Made by a program: the position numbers and the translations under genes | Notes under the pieces: model-generated | What the model saw: the letters and a program-made list of their open reading frames with translations, nothing else | Told to the model about the DNA's origin: nothing | Databases searched by the model: none | In this document: positions 10,610 through 20,901 of the stretch, in pieces | Numbering within the stretch: position 1 is the first letter of the stretch | Layout of the letters: every line of letters starts with the position of its first letter | Assembly (NCBI GenBank): GCA_002205965.3 | Contig: NADL03000775.1 | Location: forward strand, 744,001-808,000 | Reading direction: 5' to 3' | Length of the DNA: 64,000 bases | From: Kappaphycus alvarezii | Lineage: Eukaryota; Rhodophyta; Florideophyceae; Gigartinales; Solieriaceae

Positions 10610-10891
10610 CTACTCGGAATCATAAGGGTTACTCTCGGGTTGGGAAGCAGGAAGAGAAGAACCAATCCGCGGCGTCGAGGGCATTCTCGGACGAGGGGTT
10701 GACGGGAGAGTGGTGTGACCGCCGCTTGGCCGAGATTCGAAGGGAGCCGGAGACGTACCGGCGTCAACAAATGAAGGAGGGAGGATTGGTTGTCCTTGCG
10801 TGGCCGACCGATCCGTAACGTGACATAGCCGCGTCGCGCCAGAAGTTTCGCTCCGCGCGGATCTTATTAATTTTCGTTTCGGCCGCGCCAA
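10610..10891 (-). CDS. Small Pro/Ser-rich frame at the end of the antisense block
   Basis: A 93-residue frame rich in Pro, Ser, Thr and Arg that overlaps the end of the 332-residue antisense frame in another phase. It has no recognisable domain. Its low-complexity composition resembles the disordered tails of the neighbouring frames, but it could be a chance frame. Confidence 0.2.
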   Translation of the reverse strand: MARPKRKLIRSARSETSGATRLCHVTDRSATQGQPILPPSFVDAGTSPAPFESRPSGGHTTLPSTPRPRMPSTPRIGSSLPASQPESNPYDSE

Positions 10892-11762
10892 GCTGTGCCT
10901 TCAGTTGCTGAACCTCCCCATACAGTTCAGCTTTCTTTTCGTTGGCCACGGTCAAACTTTGATCCACTACAGTAACTCTCAGTTCGCCCGAATCCGCGCG
11001 ACGCTCGTTAGCTTCGCTGAACGATAGAAGCTGGCGCAGGCGACGACGGGCCAAGTTCAACTCATTCTCCTTTAACTGCAAGTCACTCGCGGTCGACTCC
11101 TTATCGCGACGCAAGTTGTTCGCCCGCGTTTGTTCTTCGTTCAACTCGATTCGAATGCGTTCCATGTCATGGTTTCGATGCAAGGTGAGCATGCGGATGT
11201 CCGAAAACTGCGACCTAAGCGACTGGATTTCGCGGCTGGCCGACTTTTCCTTATCCCTCCAGTAATTGATTTGACGCTCGAACTCCTCGAGAGGTTGGCT
11301 AAGTTCACGTTTGCGGCCCCTGTTTGGTTCCATGCGACGATTCATCCCACGACGGTTGGCCGCCAAAGTATTCTCAAGTCGGGTCAGTAGGTCCGACAGT
11401 GACCAGTTTGAGACCCGGCCGCCCTGCATTACCGCAAGTCGGATATTCTCGCGCGATTGAAGCATCGTATCCGGGATTGCTTTCCGATGATGCGCGACCT
11501 GGGCTCCGTAAGACTGACTGTGGCGGAATGTTGTTCCGTCGCGCACTTCATAACCGCAGTAACGAGATTGACCACCAACTGGATCGAACACCCCGCGACA
11601 GAAGAAATGCGGCGGAGTCGAGTGAACTTGACGCATGACAGCGATGAGGCTGGGGATGGAGTCAATCCCTCCCCCGATCGTCTCGCCGCGTTCCAAGAAG
11701 TTCGGGGCGTCCTCCAGCGTCTCGGCCACCAAGTTGATAAGTTCGTCCGGATACCAATACAC
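10764..11762 (-). CDS. Antisense frame 3 of Gypsy-1: coiled-coil protein
   Basis: A 332-residue frame opposite in direction to gag-pol. Residues about 1-120 look globular, with aromatic and Cys/His residues (HFFCRGVF, SRYCGYEV). Residues about 150-310 form a long heptad-rich coiled coil dense in Arg, Glu, Leu and Gln (for example QLKAQLGAAETKINKIRAER). It begins only about 20 bases after the preceding antisense frame ends. I recognise no family. A coiled coil next to a globular head suggests a structural or assembly role, which is inference only. Some plant gypsy elements (Grande, for instance) also carry antisense genes between integrase and 3' LTR, but I see no relation in sequence. Confidence 0.5.
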   Translation of the reverse strand: MYWYPDELINLVAETLEDAPNFLERGETIGGGIDSIPSLIAVMRQVHSTPPHFFCRGVFDPVGGQSRYCGYEVRDGTTFRHSQSYGAQVAHHRKAIPDTMLQSRENIRLAVMQGGRVSNWSLSDLLTRLENTLAANRRGMNRRMEPNRGRKRELSQPLEEFERQINYWRDKEKSASREIQSLRSQFSDIRMLTLHRNHDMERIRIELNEEQTRANNLRRDKESTASDLQLKENELNLARRRLRQLLSFSEANERRADSGELRVTVVDQSLTVANEKKAELYGEVQQLKAQLGAAETKINKIRAERNFWRDAAMSRYGSVGHARTTNPPSFIC

Positions 11763-11780
11763 GCGCTTGGAATAGCGGAT

Positions 11781-12542
11781 TTAGTACGCCACTCCCATCA
11801 GGATCGCAACGCTCATTTCAAACTGCAACTCGGTCAAATAGCGATCCATAACGGTAGGAGTGAACTTCTCGGCCGCGACACCAAAGTACAGTAAAATAAG
11901 AGGCATCATGATTGGCGGCCCTAGGGGAGCCCGAAGATCCCGCAAACGAGTTGACCAAACAGAAAAGAAGTTCCGTGAAATTCCCGGAACCATGAACACT
12001 TTGTCTTGATTATTGACCTCGCTTGGCTGCATTTTGGGACCATGAGGATCCGCCTTGGCCAACGCATACCAATAGTAGGTATCCATGTTGATACTCCGAG
12101 CACGGTTGGCCGCGCGAGATCCGGTACAGACCCGATTGAAGGGATTTTGGCTGTCCAAGCGAGGGGATGGAAGACAATACAGGCCACTATCGGTCAACGG
12201 TGATCCTGTGTGTTCCCCGGCCAAGAATAATGACGCTAACTCCGCGTACTGCGCGTGATCGGGATAAAACAAGAAGGTACGGTCGGCCATGAGGTTCGGT
12301 AGGATCGCATAGAGTGGACCGATCCCAGATGTGTACGCGTTGAATCGACCGGCCGCATCCTCAAGCCCTGGACTTGTGAAATGGCGAACATAAGCTTTGG
12401 CATACCTCCAAGTCGCAATATCGGCAAGCGATGTAGTCACTGGTTCCACAAACCAGTTGGCGCGAAGGTTCGAGGTGTCCACGGGAGGTGTCTCGGTTGT
12501 TGTTTGGCCGCGCGGACGAAAAAGAGCGGACTCGGTCATCAA
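11781..12542 (-). CDS. Antisense frame 2 of Gypsy-1: unknown globular protein
   Basis: A 253-residue frame with mixed globular composition rich in Tyr, Phe, Trp and Leu (for example ADIATWRYAKAYVRHF, NMDTYYWYALAKADPHGP, MPLILLYFGVAAEKF). It looks like a folded, mostly helical domain. There is no signal peptide, and the one hydrophobic helix near residues 215-225 is too short and interrupted to be a convincing membrane segment. It sits between the two other antisense frames with about 30- and 20-base gaps, so the three may be expressed together. I recognise no family. Confidence 0.5.
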   Translation of the reverse strand: MMTESALFRPRGQTTTETPPVDTSNLRANWFVEPVTTSLADIATWRYAKAYVRHFTSPGLEDAAGRFNAYTSGIGPLYAILPNLMADRTFLFYPDHAQYAELASLFLAGEHTGSPLTDSGLYCLPSPRLDSQNPFNRVCTGSRAANRARSINMDTYYWYALAKADPHGPKMQPSEVNNQDKVFMVPGISRNFFSVWSTRLRDLRAPLGPPIMMPLILLYFGVAAEKFTPTVMDRYLTELQFEMSVAILMGVAY

Positions 12543-12571
12543 ATCAAACGGACGAATCCCTTCCCAACTGT

Positions 12572-14068
12572 CTAACGGCGGACTGCTGAAGAAAAACGCA
12601 GACGTGAATCTGCATCAGGAGTTGGTGGCCGCGATTCTCCCCGGGAGTCATCACTTGTATCCATTAACTCAACTTTCACATCGGCCGACCTTGGAGATTC
12701 TTGCATCGGAGAAGGTTCCGCCCTTGGATTCGGTGGTGGAGGATTGGCCATGTTGGAGTACGGAAGCTGGGGAAAGGCACGATAACCTCCCTGAGTCGGT
12801 CTCTCATGTTGCTCGCGACAAGGGATGCGCATACGTTCGGCCGAGAAGGGTGGAGTAGGGGATGCCCCCATAGGAAGGCGACGTGACGAACGAAGGCCAT
12901 CCACAGCGGGCCCGGAGATATATACTTCGGAAGGGTTGCCCCCTTCCCGTGCGATGATTTCTTCTCGGCCAACTACAGGAACCAATGCTTGACTTTGGGT
13001 ACGCGGTCTGGCATGATCGGCCACGGAACCCGGAGGGTTTTTCACTGTACGACGAGAAGGAGGAACCCGGCTGCCAGACATAAGGCGCTGCAACAGTGAC
13101 CGAGATACAAAAGAAGTTACTGTCACAGTAGAACCTTTCTTGACCGGTGAGGTCTCCACATCCGAAGTGAAGTCAATCTCATCGGACGCACTTGGCGGAG
13201 GTGCTGCTGCAGTTGGCCAAGTACTCTCGCCAGTGGAAGCCGAACGCAAGGGAGGCGCCACAAGTTTCGCCTGCACCTCTTTCCCAGCGGTTGCGGCCGA
13301 CATTGTATCCCGTTGGCCAGACAAGTGACGAGCATTCTTCAACACCCTTTTCTTCTTCCTCTTTCCATCCTGCATACGGCCAAACTTCTGCGTGGCCGAG
13401 GTCCTTCCTTGTAGGTCCTCTTGACTAACTTTCCCTTTGTTAACACAAACTTTACTAACCTCTTTAACATTTCCTTCTACGGCGACACTTGTATCTTCCT
13501 GGCCAGACGGACCGGCAGTTATTCGAAAAGCGACGCACGCTCCAGCCTCTTCAATAAAGCTATTGGCGATCACGCTTGAGTTATCCGATCCACTGGAACC
13601 CTCCTTGGTCTCACGAAAATCTAAGACCGGCACCACTCGTTTTTCAGTCAGCCCCTCTAACTCTAGTCGCGAAATTTTTTGTGTTACCACACAGCCAACA
13701 GCGGATGCCCGTAATCGACGGCATTTCATACCTTTCTTCTTTGTACGCGCATTTGAAAAGGGCGGTGGAGTGGCAGCTACGGTAGGCGTCGCACTTCTCA
13801 TTCCCCTTCGACTGAACAACACAGCGGCTTCCACAATATTAAGATCGGCCGAGTCCGGATCATCGTCGTCACTCTCGGTCACCTGGTTCCTGGAAGGCCT
13901 TGATGTTGGACGCGATGGAGGAGGAGACGACTTCATGCGAGCCGCAGAGAGACGCACTGTACGTGGCCGAGCAGCAGGAGCCGTCGGAGTCCCAGAAGTG
14001 GTGGGTATAACACTCCTCCTGTTGGCCGCATCAGCCGAGGTATCAATTGCATCATCGTCATCAGTCAA
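12572..14068 (-). CDS. Antisense frame 1 of Gypsy-1: long disordered basic/acidic protein
   Basis: A 498-residue frame, the first in the antisense block. It opens with an acidic MTDDDDAIDTSADAA and is then dominated by Ser, Thr, Pro and Arg (SSPPPSRPTSRPSRNQ, TESDDDDPDSAD, GKRKKKRVLKNARH), which indicates a largely disordered protein with basic, nuclear-localisation-like clusters. No catalytic motif is seen. Such a long open frame in moderately GC-rich DNA could be partly chance, but two further long frames follow in the same direction with short gaps, which favours a real gene set. Confidence 0.45.
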   Translation of the reverse strand: MTDDDDAIDTSADAANRRSVIPTTSGTPTAPAARPRTVRLSAARMKSSPPPSRPTSRPSRNQVTESDDDDPDSADLNIVEAAVLFSRRGMRSATPTVAATPPPFSNARTKKKGMKCRRLRASAVGCVVTQKISRLELEGLTEKRVVPVLDFRETKEGSSGSDNSSVIANSFIEEAGACVAFRITAGPSGQEDTSVAVEGNVKEVSKVCVNKGKVSQEDLQGRTSATQKFGRMQDGKRKKKRVLKNARHLSGQRDTMSAATAGKEVQAKLVAPPLRSASTGESTWPTAAAPPPSASDEIDFTSDVETSPVKKGSTVTVTSFVSRSLLQRLMSGSRVPPSRRTVKNPPGSVADHARPRTQSQALVPVVGREEIIAREGGNPSEVYISGPAVDGLRSSRRLPMGASPTPPFSAERMRIPCREQHERPTQGGYRAFPQLPYSNMANPPPPNPRAEPSPMQESPRSADVKVELMDTSDDSRGESRPPTPDADSRLRFSSAVRR

Positions 14069-15153
14069 CTCAATACTCTCATTGACCGGGCCGTGACTCG
14101 GCGGCTCATCTGGAAGATACTTGGCCGGTTTCTTTGTTAATCAAAGCCCAAACACGGCCAACAATCAGCAAACAACGAATGACGAAGTAGTTTCCTGATC
14201 GGCCAAAAGTAACCACGAGTTTCGACTCAAGATGATGTTGCCCACAAGTACATGGACTGGCCTTTCCCAAAGGTGACCTGGTGCCAGTGACGAAAGCCAA
14301 CACTCCTAACAGCTTGAACGAAGGATAAACGAGGAAGAGAGAAACTTGATCGCAAAAGAAGCGCAACACCGAAACACACAACGTAACAAACTCGGCCGAG
14401 TCATGTGACGCGCAGATTATTTGAGAGACATTCCCTCTCGGCCAGCTTGTTGCGGAAACAGCGTTTTTTTATTGTTTCCTGGCCGTTTGTACAGTAGCAC
14501 AGGGTGTGGTGACAGGGCAATAAGTGCACGGAAGGTGGTGGCGGATTTCCGCAGCACCTGCCTGTTTTTTGTCTACATTTGCAGAGCAGTTGTCCGGGCC
14601 AAACGGTTACAGGAGGATTGTTTTTTCTGTTATCTTCCAACGGCGCTCTGCCGGATGGATTTTTATTTTTGCGGCCGACTTATTTAGGATGTGGCAGTTG
14701 TCCACTGCGGTGGAGCAGGGCCCAAAACATACAGTACTGAACTGTGCTCTCTGGGCCTATTACACGGATGTCAGGTCACTGAAGTTACAGTACACATATC
14801 GAGTTATTTTGGGACGACAACATGGCACGGGCTACCAAAGTACAGTGTTCCACTGTACTGCCCGCGCCGTGGACATATCCCAGGGGGGTATGTCACTGCA
14901 GTTACTGTACACGGATGCTTGGCCGAATATGATTTTTTTTGAACTTGGCCCGGCCAAAGCATTTTTCTTTGACGTTATTTTTGATGATGTGGCGCCAGAT
15001 CACGCGACGGTGAAACATTACTGGAATGTACGGTACTGTATCGCATGCACCGTAGGCATTACCAGGGGAGAGAACTTGGCCAGAACAATACACGCATGCT
15101 CGGAAGAGTCCTGTGCCAACATGGCCCGTGCCCCAGATCCACATATGTATGTC
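14069..15153. other. Gypsy-1 3' non-coding part, left of Copia-1
   Basis: No coding signature was found. From about 14480 on it is dense in TACTGTA/TACAGTA words and partial palindromes built on them (around 14488, 14733, 14790, 14842-14862, 14903 and 15032). The first 300 bases should hold the promoter of the antisense block, though I see no convincing TATA box. The same word family continues beyond Copia-1. Confidence 0.45.
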
Positions 15154-15347
15154 TGAAAGATGGTAACTCGTCTGCCTCCCCTCCCCCTTAGGGTCACCAG
15201 CATGACTGCCCTTTTATTATCGTACAGTAAAGCCGGATTGGTCTCGAACCGAGGTCACTCATCTCCCCTCGACGAATCATAGTGCACACAATGGCCTCAC
15301 ATATCTCTGTAATGTAACGTCCCACTCTGTAATGCAAAATCCTCAAC
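15154..15347 (-). repeat. Copia-1 LTR (left, 3' end of the element)
   Basis: A 194-bp repeat beginning TGAAAGATGG that matches 20709-20901 with about five differences. Short LTRs of this size are common in copia elements. Confidence 0.85.
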
Positions 15348-16489
15348 GCCGTCTCTGCATTACAAGTGACGCGACCTTGTGCTGCACGATTTGTACAGGA
15401 CCATACGACTCCCTGCACCTGCCCTCACAAGCCATGGCGACGCAACACCAAACTCAATGTCCTACTCTCTCTTTCTCGTTCCCCAACCGCAATGATCCTC
15501 ACAGCGCACGTCGATCGCTGTTCAATACCGAGACAAGCGCAAAATTGCTGCATGCCGTTTGTTATGGACTGGATGGAGAGGGCCGCGTGGTTGCAAAGGT
15601 TGTGATAGGTACATTGCTAATCGACGATGATGAATAGAAGATCTTGGAGATGGAAGGCGTAGCGTGCGATGCGTGCGATGCAAGTGCAATACAATTGTTT
15701 CAATTTCAAGCGACGTCCCCCCTCAGCCTTTGAGTGCTCCGGCCGAGATACAGGGGTGGACGTCATCAGCAAATGCACAACATCAATCAATCCATGCCCT
15801 GCGGTCAGACTTGGTAAGGCCTGAATATTGCAGGCTGCTCTCTGGGGTGTGGCCTGAATTCTTTGCGCGCTGCAGCTTGGAAAAGGGGTATCAGATTTCA
15901 TTTGGCAAACGGCTGGAGACGCCACGGGGATGTAGCCCGGCGCGTTTGCAGCGGCTTCTTCCTTTTCTTTATCACAATGGGAGTACATCATAGCAAATAG
16001 ATGCGAGATGCTTGCGCCATCGAGTCAATTTCTGGCGACTTCTTCGCTGCACGGATAGGGAATACAATTCGTCAATGGTGATGCGTGTCCTCACGTCTTC
16101 TTCGTAAGCGGATATTACTCCACCATGTCATGCCCGCAAATCGGTGTGGGTCCCTGGGCTCTGCTGCATGTTGGCCAAACACTATGGCGGGGCTTCTTCG
16201 TGGTGATACGGAATTCTGCGCGAATCGAATGCGGCTTCTTCATCAGCATGTGTGAAGGCGACTATACTGGTCTCGACTCCGTTAAAAACCCAACAGTAGC
16301 GTCTAGTAAAAAACCACTTTGGGAAAAACCTATCGCCCCGGAGAAAAGGTAAGTCTTATCGAGTGGGTTCCGTCGGTTAGCGCACGCTTCGCTCAGTTTC
16401 AATACGCATAAACAATTAACACATGTGCAACATAACAAGCACACGAGTGAGTCATTCTTCATCACATGCTAACTTTCTGATCTTACCTC
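15348..16489. other. Copia-1 3' non-coding stretch
   Basis: About 1.1 kb between the end of RNase H and the 3' LTR (minus-strand sense). No coding signature or repeat was recognised. It is unusually long for a copia 3' end and could contain a small unrecognised insertion. Confidence 0.35.
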
Positions 16490-17593
16490 TCAGTTTTGCT
16501 TTGGTTTGAATGTCATGAAGCGCTTGATGAGATAGTTCAACTGTGGGGCTGCGAGAGGTTTGGTAAGCATGTCAGCGAGTTGTTCAGAAGTGAGTACATG
16601 AGAAATATCAATGATTCTTCTGCGATGCAGGTCACGGATGTGATGCACCTTAAGTTCAATGTGCTTGTTCCGCTCGGATACCTGATCGTTGGTCGAAAGT
16701 GAAATTGCGGCGGTATTATCAGTGTGCATGACGGTCGGCGGTAGTTGCGGTTCATCATCCAGTGGTTCGCATTTCATCAGCTCCAAAAATAAACGGCGCA
16801 ACCATATAACGCTTTTGCCACAGGCGGACATCGAGATGTATTCAGCCTCTGCAGAACTGAGCGACACCAGGTGCTGACGTTTTGATGACCAGTATACGGC
16901 GGCGCCATTCACAGTCACCAAAATTCCTGATGTTGACTTGCGTTTATCCTTGCATCCGGCCCAGTCGGAATCAGAATATGCAGAAAGCGGTGCGGAAGAT
17001 GGGCTTGATGGGTAAAAGAGTGCTAAGTTTTTCGTGCTGAGGAGGTATCTCACCAGCCTCTTAGCTAGAACAAGATGCCGAGCGGCCGGAGCATGCATTT
17101 GTCTCGCTAGAACCGAGGCAGCGAATGCAATATCGGGGCGAGTGCAAACGGCGGCGTACATCAAACCACCGATGATCGATCGAAACCGAGCGTGGGCGAC
17201 TGGGTTCAATGGTGATTCAGATGCGTGAAGTGCGTAGTAGTCGGCTGTAGGGGCCATGGGAGACGGGTGAGGCTTGACATGGGAAAGGTAAAGAGAGGCA
17301 GCGAACTTCGCAATGTACTTAGTTTGGTTCACATAAAGGCCTAATGGGGTGCGGTACAATTCCCATCCAATGAAGCAACGAAGAGAGCCGAGTAACTTGA
17401 CCTTGAACGAATGCGATAGGAGCGACTTGACTTCCTCAATAAGGCGACGTGATGAAGATGCGAGGGCCATGTCGTCGACTACAACGGCAAGGACTAGTAC
17501 GCCATACGGCTTGTGAAGGAAGCACAGTCGATAATCCACTTTAGACTGCTGGAATCCCAAGAGTTGAACTTTTTGTGTACGACTGTGCCCCAA
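16490..17593 (-). CDS. Copia-1 reverse transcriptase C-terminus and RNase H
   Basis: A 367-residue frame. It contains LAVVVDDMALASSS, the VDD motif C of copia reverse transcriptases, then LLGSLRCFIGWE, RPDIAFAASVLARQMH and the RNase H set YSDSDWAGCKDKRKSTSG, SLSSAEAEYISMS and HTDNTAAI, ending with ADMLTKPL. These are textbook Ty1/copia motifs in the right order. Confidence 0.9.
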   Translation of the reverse strand: MGHSRTQKVQLLGFQQSKVDYRLCFLHKPYGVLVLAVVVDDMALASSSRRLIEEVKSLLSHSFKVKLLGSLRCFIGWELYRTPLGLYVNQTKYIAKFAASLYLSHVKPHPSPMAPTADYYALHASESPLNPVAHARFRSIIGGLMYAAVCTRPDIAFAASVLARQMHAPAARHLVLAKRLVRYLLSTKNLALFYPSSPSSAPLSAYSDSDWAGCKDKRKSTSGILVTVNGAAVYWSSKRQHLVSLSSAEAEYISMSACGKSVIWLRRLFLELMKCEPLDDEPQLPPTVMHTDNTAAISLSTNDQVSERNKHIELKVHHIRDLHRRRIIDISHVLTSEQLADMLTKPLAAPQLNYLIKRFMTFKPKQN

Positions 17594-18137
17594 ATATTAC
17601 CGGCTTCGCGGTGACCGTATATCGACTTGAAAACGAGTGCTACATGGGTTGGTTTGCAGGGGATCCCTGAGGAGTTGGTGGGGGTTCCATAATTACTGGG
17701 GTCTTCATCTCACCGTGCAGGTAAGCGGCGGCAACGTCGACCCCTTCTAGATTGAGGTCTTGGGCAGCTACCTTCGCAAGCAACATTCGAATCGTCTCAT
17801 GGCGAACGACAGGCGCATAGAGCGTCCCTGGATCAAAGTCGCGGAAGGCGATTTGCTTGTCGCCACGCAAGCAACACCTTGCCTTGAAGAGTACAGGTAC
17901 ATCTGTCCCAGGGTTCTCCTTAATCCTGAAATCCCATGTATACGGTACCGGTTGCATCCTCTTCTCAAACGGGATGACTTTCCATGTCTCCCTTTCTTGT
18001 AGAGCGTCGTATTCGCGATCGATTGCGTCGGTCCATCCTGGGATGGAGCAGGCCTGCGCGAAACTTTTTGGGACACGGGGATCCTTGGCCTTGGCTTTCA
18101 GAGCAATTGGGTTTGAGTAAATGGAGAAGGTGAACAT
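17594..18137 (-). pseudogene. Copia-1 reverse transcriptase N-terminal region
   Basis: The stretch contains KARCCLRGDKQ (usually KARLVARG), LYAPVVRHETIRMLL and LEGVDVAAAYLHGEMKTPV, the copia motif A with its Asp and the downstream AYLHG block. It is continuous in position with the motif C frame to its left. Confidence 0.8.
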
Positions 18138-19290
18138 GCAACGTGATAAAGATTATTCGGCTCCGTCTGCTTCGTCCTCCTTTTGCGCTTCTTCTTCCAA
18201 AGCTCGTTGACGAGAGATTCCATCAAGGATGGAAGAAACAGAGGGTAGCACTGTGTCAATTAGGAGCGGGGTGAAGTCTTTGGTGCGGCAGAACATGATG
18301 GATTCCTTGAAGGTGCATAGAGGCGATAGACGAATTGCTGGCTTTCCATGCCAACGAAGAAGGAATATTTTGATCTTGGCAGCAGCTTCTTTTGCCTGGT
18401 CGCATGGGAACGGTACTCGAATGCATAACCGGTAGTACCGGACTCTAGAACTGGTGAGAGATTCGGCTTGTATCTATACTGAAGCTCGAATGCTATTTAC
18501 ATCTCAACCCTACTGTTCGGCAAACGGTTTCGCAACAGTTTTGCATGCAAAATAGCCTCTGCCCATAGATGGAGTGGCAATTTGGACGCTACGAGCATCG
18601 TACGGGCGACTTTCCAAAGTTCTTGAATCAATCTCTCGGCTGCTCTGTTCGATTGACTGGCGTAAGGCGGGAGAATTCCAACTTCATCCCATCCTGGAGA
18701 CTCAAGTTGAAGACAGCTGCGCTTGTGTTCTCTCCTGCACTATCGAGGCGAAGACGGAATATGCGACCTCGGTGTTCGTTCTCAATGAGAGCCTTGTACG
18801 CAGTGAGTGCTTGGAAGAACTCGGATCGGGCGACCAAGAAGTAAACGGCACCCATACGGGTGGCGTCATCGAGAAACACGGCGACATACTTATTTCTTGC
18901 TAAAGTTGGAGGGTCAATAGGTCCCTTGATATCGGTATGGGTTAAGTCCAAAGGATCTTGTGCAATGTAGTCGATCGGGTTAACTGGGGCTTGCTTAGTC
19001 GCAGCTTGTAGGCACGGAACACATTGGTGTTCAGAGAGGTCTTCCTTGCGAAGCTGGGGTAGTCAGATGTTGGCGATTGATGCTGTGATCAGCCTCTCTC
19101 TACCAACCTGCCCAAGGCGCGCATGACAGATGTGGGAGACGCTACTTGTATTGGTGATTCTTGTGCGCGGGAGTTTTCCTTGTGGCTTCAGTACAGGATA
19201 TAAGCCATTATTTTCCGGGCTACGAAACACGAGTTGGCCTGTGCGCCTGTCGAACACATCAAGACGGGTGGAATTTCTTCCATCGTCCAC
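18138..19290 (-). pseudogene. Copia-1 integrase region
   Basis: Recognisable parts in order on the minus strand: a pre-integrase zinc segment with HARLGQVGRERL (about 19080-19130), the core start THTDIKGPIDPP and YVAVFLDDATRM with the first Asp (about 18865-18945), and LRLDSAGENTS near 18710-18740, which matches the second catalytic block (usually RSDNGGE). The integrase C-terminal part is degraded. Confidence 0.7.
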
Positions 19291-20647
19291 GTCAAAATCG
19301 AGCCTTCATCCCCTTTTAACGAACTTGGACAGAGAAAATAGATTCTCACTGAAGTTTGGGGTGTGCTTGGCAATGATTTTCATGTACTTGTCCCTGATAG
19401 GGACTTCAACGATTCCTTAGCCGGCAAATTCTGACGCTCCTTCTCCCATCTCAGCGGCGGACCCTTGCAGCTTGTTGTACATCTTGAAAAGGGATCGATC
19501 CCAAACAAAGTCTTCGTTTGCGGCGCAGTCAATCCAAAATTTAGACGATTATGCGCGTTCATTCTTGGTCTTGGAAGAAAGAGCAATGACATTGGTGACG
19601 AAGCCTCGCGGTTGATCCCAAGCTTCAGGTGCTTGCCGATCGTTGTCAGCAGAGCTTCTTGGCGCAGTGAAATCACGATGATAATTGCTTGGTTCTGTGG
19701 GTTCACCTTGTCGTGGCGGAGGATGATCGGGTGCCGGGGTAGCACTGTTGTCTCCCGGTTGGTGTGTATATTGCTGAGGGTAACTCCAATTTCCGTAACC
19801 CATTCCACCGCGACCATGACCACGTCCTCCTCCGCGTCCACGACCACCTCGACCGCGGCCACGATTTCCAAATGCACGATCTCTATTGCGCTTGCGGCAA
19901 TCCTTCATCATGTGTCCCAATTTGTGACAGTAGTAACATTCTACATTAGCTTAAGTGCTTCCTTTCTTCTTCTCCAGTGTCTTGCGGGCACCAGGAGTAA
20001 CTAACCTCTCTTCTTTACGGCTGTTGTTTTCCTTACTTGTCTTGCGAGAGCAGCGGTCGACATTTGACTTAATCTCGTCGGCATTTGACTTAATCTCGTC
20101 GGCAAGCTGGTCAAAGCTCCACCTCATCGCGCCGGCAATGCTTGATAGGCGGCAAATGATTCTGGCAATGAGCGAAGTAAGTGTCCAACCCTATCCGCTT
20201 CTTTGTAGACGACACCAAGTGCCGCTAGATCAACATATATGCGATTAAATTCTTGAAGATGCTTGTCAATGTCTTCTTTTTCCTCATACTAGAGGCTGTA
20301 GAGCTGAGCCTCGAGGTTTAACTTGGCTTGAATATTGTCCCGTTGGTAAGTACTTCTAAGCTTTTCCCAGATCTGTTTCGTAGTTGCTTCTGTAACAAGA
20401 AGCTGCGTGACATTGGTGATGGCTTCTGTTCCCAGATTCAATACAACATGCGAACGGGCCCTGCGACCATTCGACTCGAAGCGATTAATGGCGGCTGCAG
20501 AGGAAGTTCCTGGTTCGGGGGGTCTTCGGCCAAAAACACTAGTATTTTTTCGCGTCTGAGAAGCTCACGAACCATCACAGGCCATGTCGGATAGTTCGAA
20601 CTGGTCAAGGGCTGAATTCGGACATTGTCGATGGCGTCGGACGACAT
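19291..20647 (-). pseudogene. Copia-1 gag, knuckle and protease region
   Basis: Gag would begin near 20647 with MSSDAIDNVRIQPLTSSNY, followed by YPTWPVMVRELL, a typical copia gag opening (YxxWxxxM). Further on are GHMMKDCRKR from a CCHC knuckle (about 19885-19925) and an Arg-Gly tract that adds RNA binding. WIDCAANEDF near 19520 fits the protease active-site strand. Confidence 0.7.
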
Positions 20648-20694
20648 CGTGCGTGAACAGATGTATCGAAAAGGGAAAAGGGGTTTCATGCTCA

Positions 20695-20708
20695 ACGCGA
20701 TGCTACCA
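20695..20708 (-). promoter_or_regulatory. Candidate primer-binding site of Copia-1
   Basis: On the minus strand TGGTAGCATCGCG directly follows the 5' LTR. The TGGTA start resembles the initiator-Met tRNA site of many copia elements (TGGTATCAGAGC), but only in part. Confidence 0.4.
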
Positions 20709-20901
20709 TGAAAGATGGTAACTCGTCTGCCTCCCCTCCCCCTTAGGGTCACCAGCATGACTGCCCTTTTATTATCGTACAGTAAAGCCGGGTTGGTCTC
20801 GAACCGAGGTCACTCATCTCCCTCGACGAATCATAGTGCACAAATGGCCTCACATATCTCTGTAATGTAACGTCGCACTCTGTAATGCAAAATCCTCAAC
20901 A
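20709..20901 (-). repeat. Copia-1 LTR (right, 5' end of the element)
   Basis: A 193-bp copy of the repeat at 15154-15347. It ends CTCAACA on the plus strand, giving TG...CA borders. Confidence 0.85.

Larger units (their letters stand above)
15154..20901 (-). mobile_element. Copia-1: Ty1/copia element nested in Gypsy-1
   Basis: The element is bounded by short LTRs (15154-15347 and 20709-20901, about 97% alike by eye) and flanked by ATGTC on the left and ATGGC on the right, a probable five-base duplication with one mismatch. It reads right to left: gag with zinc knuckle and RGG tract, protease, integrase, reverse transcriptase, RNase H, then about 1.1 kb of non-coding sequence. Integrase before reverse transcriptase is the Ty1/copia order. 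It is broken in several places (perhaps eight or so). It is younger than Gypsy-1 because it lies inside it. Confidence 0.85.

Noticed and set aside
13437-14096. A 219-residue plus-strand frame
   Set aside because: It is the shadow of the 498-residue antisense frame. Although open, it has no relation to gag-pol, and the minus strand continues into two more frames.
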